DNA of 25,191 bases. It comes from JAFDVL01 sp043736395 (lineage in GTDB: Bacteria; Acidobacteriota; Blastocatellia; RBC074). Within the stretch, counting starts at the first letter, position 1, and every line of letters starts with the position of its first letter. The translations under genes were made by a program, and so were the position numbers. This document shows positions 24,494 to 25,191 of the stretch, one piece after another. The notes below the pieces were generated by a model. It was not told where the DNA came from. It made no database searches and saw only the letters and a list, made by a program, of their open reading frames with translations. Location: assembly GCA_043736395.1 (NCBI GenBank), contig JAYTCQ010000315.1:1-25191 (forward strand), read 5' to 3'.

Positions 24494-25047
24494 TATTTTT
24501 TCCCTTCTTTGGCGGCTTTTTCTTCGCGCACAATTTCAACCAATGCACGCAAGCCTGCCGTATACGAACGCCAGCCCAAGCCCATAATTGAAGCCCGCAC
24601 CGCAGGCGTAATAATCGAACCCTGATGAATTGCATCGCGCGTTCCCAAATTGGAAATGTGCGTTTCGATGGTCGGAAACGGCATCGCTTTAATGGCATCG
24701 TGCAGGGCTACACTGTGAAAGCTCAAGCCCGCAGGATTGATAACGGCTCGGGCGACTTCATCAATATTTTTATGAAATGTATCCACGATGACGCCTTCAT
24801 GATTGGATTGTACAATGATGAGTTCGACGTTGAGTTCGGTCGCTAATTTTTGCAGTTGCTCATTGATCTGCGGCAGCGTAGTCACCCCGTAAATATTGGG
24901 TTCACGGCGTCCGAGTAAATTCAAATTCGGGCCGTGAACCACAAGAATTTTCAAGCGTGCGGGTTGCGCATTGACAGGTTGCACAGTCGGCAAAGTCATC
25001 GGCAAACCAAGCATCACTATCAGCAAAAGAATTTTGATTGAGTTCAT
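24493..25047 (-). CDS. Type II 3-dehydroquinate dehydratase-like protein with signal peptide
   Basis: This 184-residue protein has a clear type II dehydroquinase core: GPNLNLLGRREPNIYG (N41, R48 and Y53 match catalytic N12, R19, Y24 of the M. tuberculosis enzyme), IIVQSNHEGVIVDTFH, NPAGLSFHSVALHDAI and ETHISN. Normal enzymes are about 145-150 residues and cytoplasmic. Here a signal peptide (KILLLIVMLGLPMTLP, likely cleavage after V-N-A at 27) adds about 30 residues. By hand alignment, H81 of the reference is Phe here (a neighbouring position is His) and R112 becomes His, within GTRDAIHQGS instead of HAREEFRRHS. The enzyme may be active on 3-dehydroquinate in the periplasm, as in quinate catabolism, or on another substrate. 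Its stop overlaps the ATG of the next gene (TAATG). Gene symbol aroQ is withheld because of these changes. Confidence 0.85.
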   Translation of the reverse strand: MNSIKILLLIVMLGLPMTLPTVQPVNAQPARLKILVVHGPNLNLLGRREPNIYGVTTLPQINEQLQKLATELNVELIIVQSNHEGVIVDTFHKNIDEVARAVINPAGLSFHSVALHDAIKAMPFPTIETHISNLGTRDAIHQGSIITPAVRASIMGLGWRSYTAGLRALVEIVREEKAAKEGKK

Positions 25048-25097
25048 AAAATTTTTATCCAGTTTCGAGATAACATCCTGCGCAAGCGTAAGAGAGA

Positions 25098-25191
25098 GTA
25101 CGGAACAGACGGAAATAACGGAACAGACAGAATTTTTGAATTAGAGTCAGAACTTTTTCCGTGTGTTCCGTTATTTCCGTCTGTTCCGTAC
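25098..25191. repeat. 28-bp perfect inverted repeat at the right edge
   Basis: Bases 25098-25125 (beginning GTACGGAACAGACGGAAATA) are the exact complement of 25164-25191, with a 38-base middle. It lies about 50 bases upstream of the dehydroquinase start codon and continues to the window edge, so the full length is unknown. Its units GGAACAGACGGAAATAACGG are repeat-like. It may be a dispersed palindrome or, on the minus strand, a terminator of an unseen upstream gene. Confidence 0.75.

Overview
The window looks like chromosomal DNA of a free-living Gram-negative bacterium, most likely an acidobacterium of the Blastocatellia type. That placement is inference. It rests on moderate GC content, AT-rich spacers, a NtrC-type sigma-54 activator, a very large cyclic beta-glucan synthase, and intergenic palindromic repeats with phrases such as ACAAGCCTCAGCTTGG, TCCGTGTCCTCCGTG and GTCGCGTAGCGAC. 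No tRNA, rRNA, CRISPR array, transposase or phage gene was seen.

Layout, left to right. (1) 1-5586, plus strand: a 5'-truncated flavodoxin-family protein, a di-iron sterol-desaturase-family protein, a membrane-anchored short-chain dehydrogenase (SDR), a DUF6766 tandem-repeat membrane protein, a small helical protein of unknown function, and a nitroreductase. (2) 5596-7116, minus strand: a sigma-54-dependent response regulator (REC, AAA+, Fis-type HTH) with no histidine kinase beside it. (3) 7117-7745: a 629-base AT-rich spacer. (4) 7746-17075: a 2959-residue NdvB/ChvB-like cyclic beta-1,2-glucan synthase abutting a DUF4385 gene. (5) 17076-17465: a nested inverted-repeat region and a near-consensus sigma-54 promoter. 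(6) 17466-22571: a tight plus-strand run of HAD phosphatase, AI-2E-type permease, DUF389 membrane protein, a voltage-sensor channel with a non-canonical pore, and a canonical two-helix K+ channel. (7) 22878-25047, minus strand: a signal-peptide-bearing, divergent type II dehydroquinase, a ThuA-domain gene broken by a frameshift and carrying a palindromic element in its N-terminal part, and a pentaheme cytochrome c. (8) A 28-bp perfect inverted repeat runs to the right edge.

How the parts may work together. Three GG-N10-GC (-24/-12) sites were found by eye. They lie upstream of the SDR, the glucan synthase and the HAD-permease-channel run. Two are very good matches and one is weaker. The first two each have a CATACA/TGTATG inverted repeat about 90-100 bp upstream, where an enhancer-binding activator would bind. 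The working hypothesis is that the response regulator at 5596-7116 controls a local sigma-54 regulon. Its targets would be a periplasmic osmoregulated glucan, mechanosensitive-like or ion-flux membrane proteins, and redox enzymes, which together suggest an osmotic or envelope-stress island. The parts are visible in the sequence; the regulatory links are inferred.
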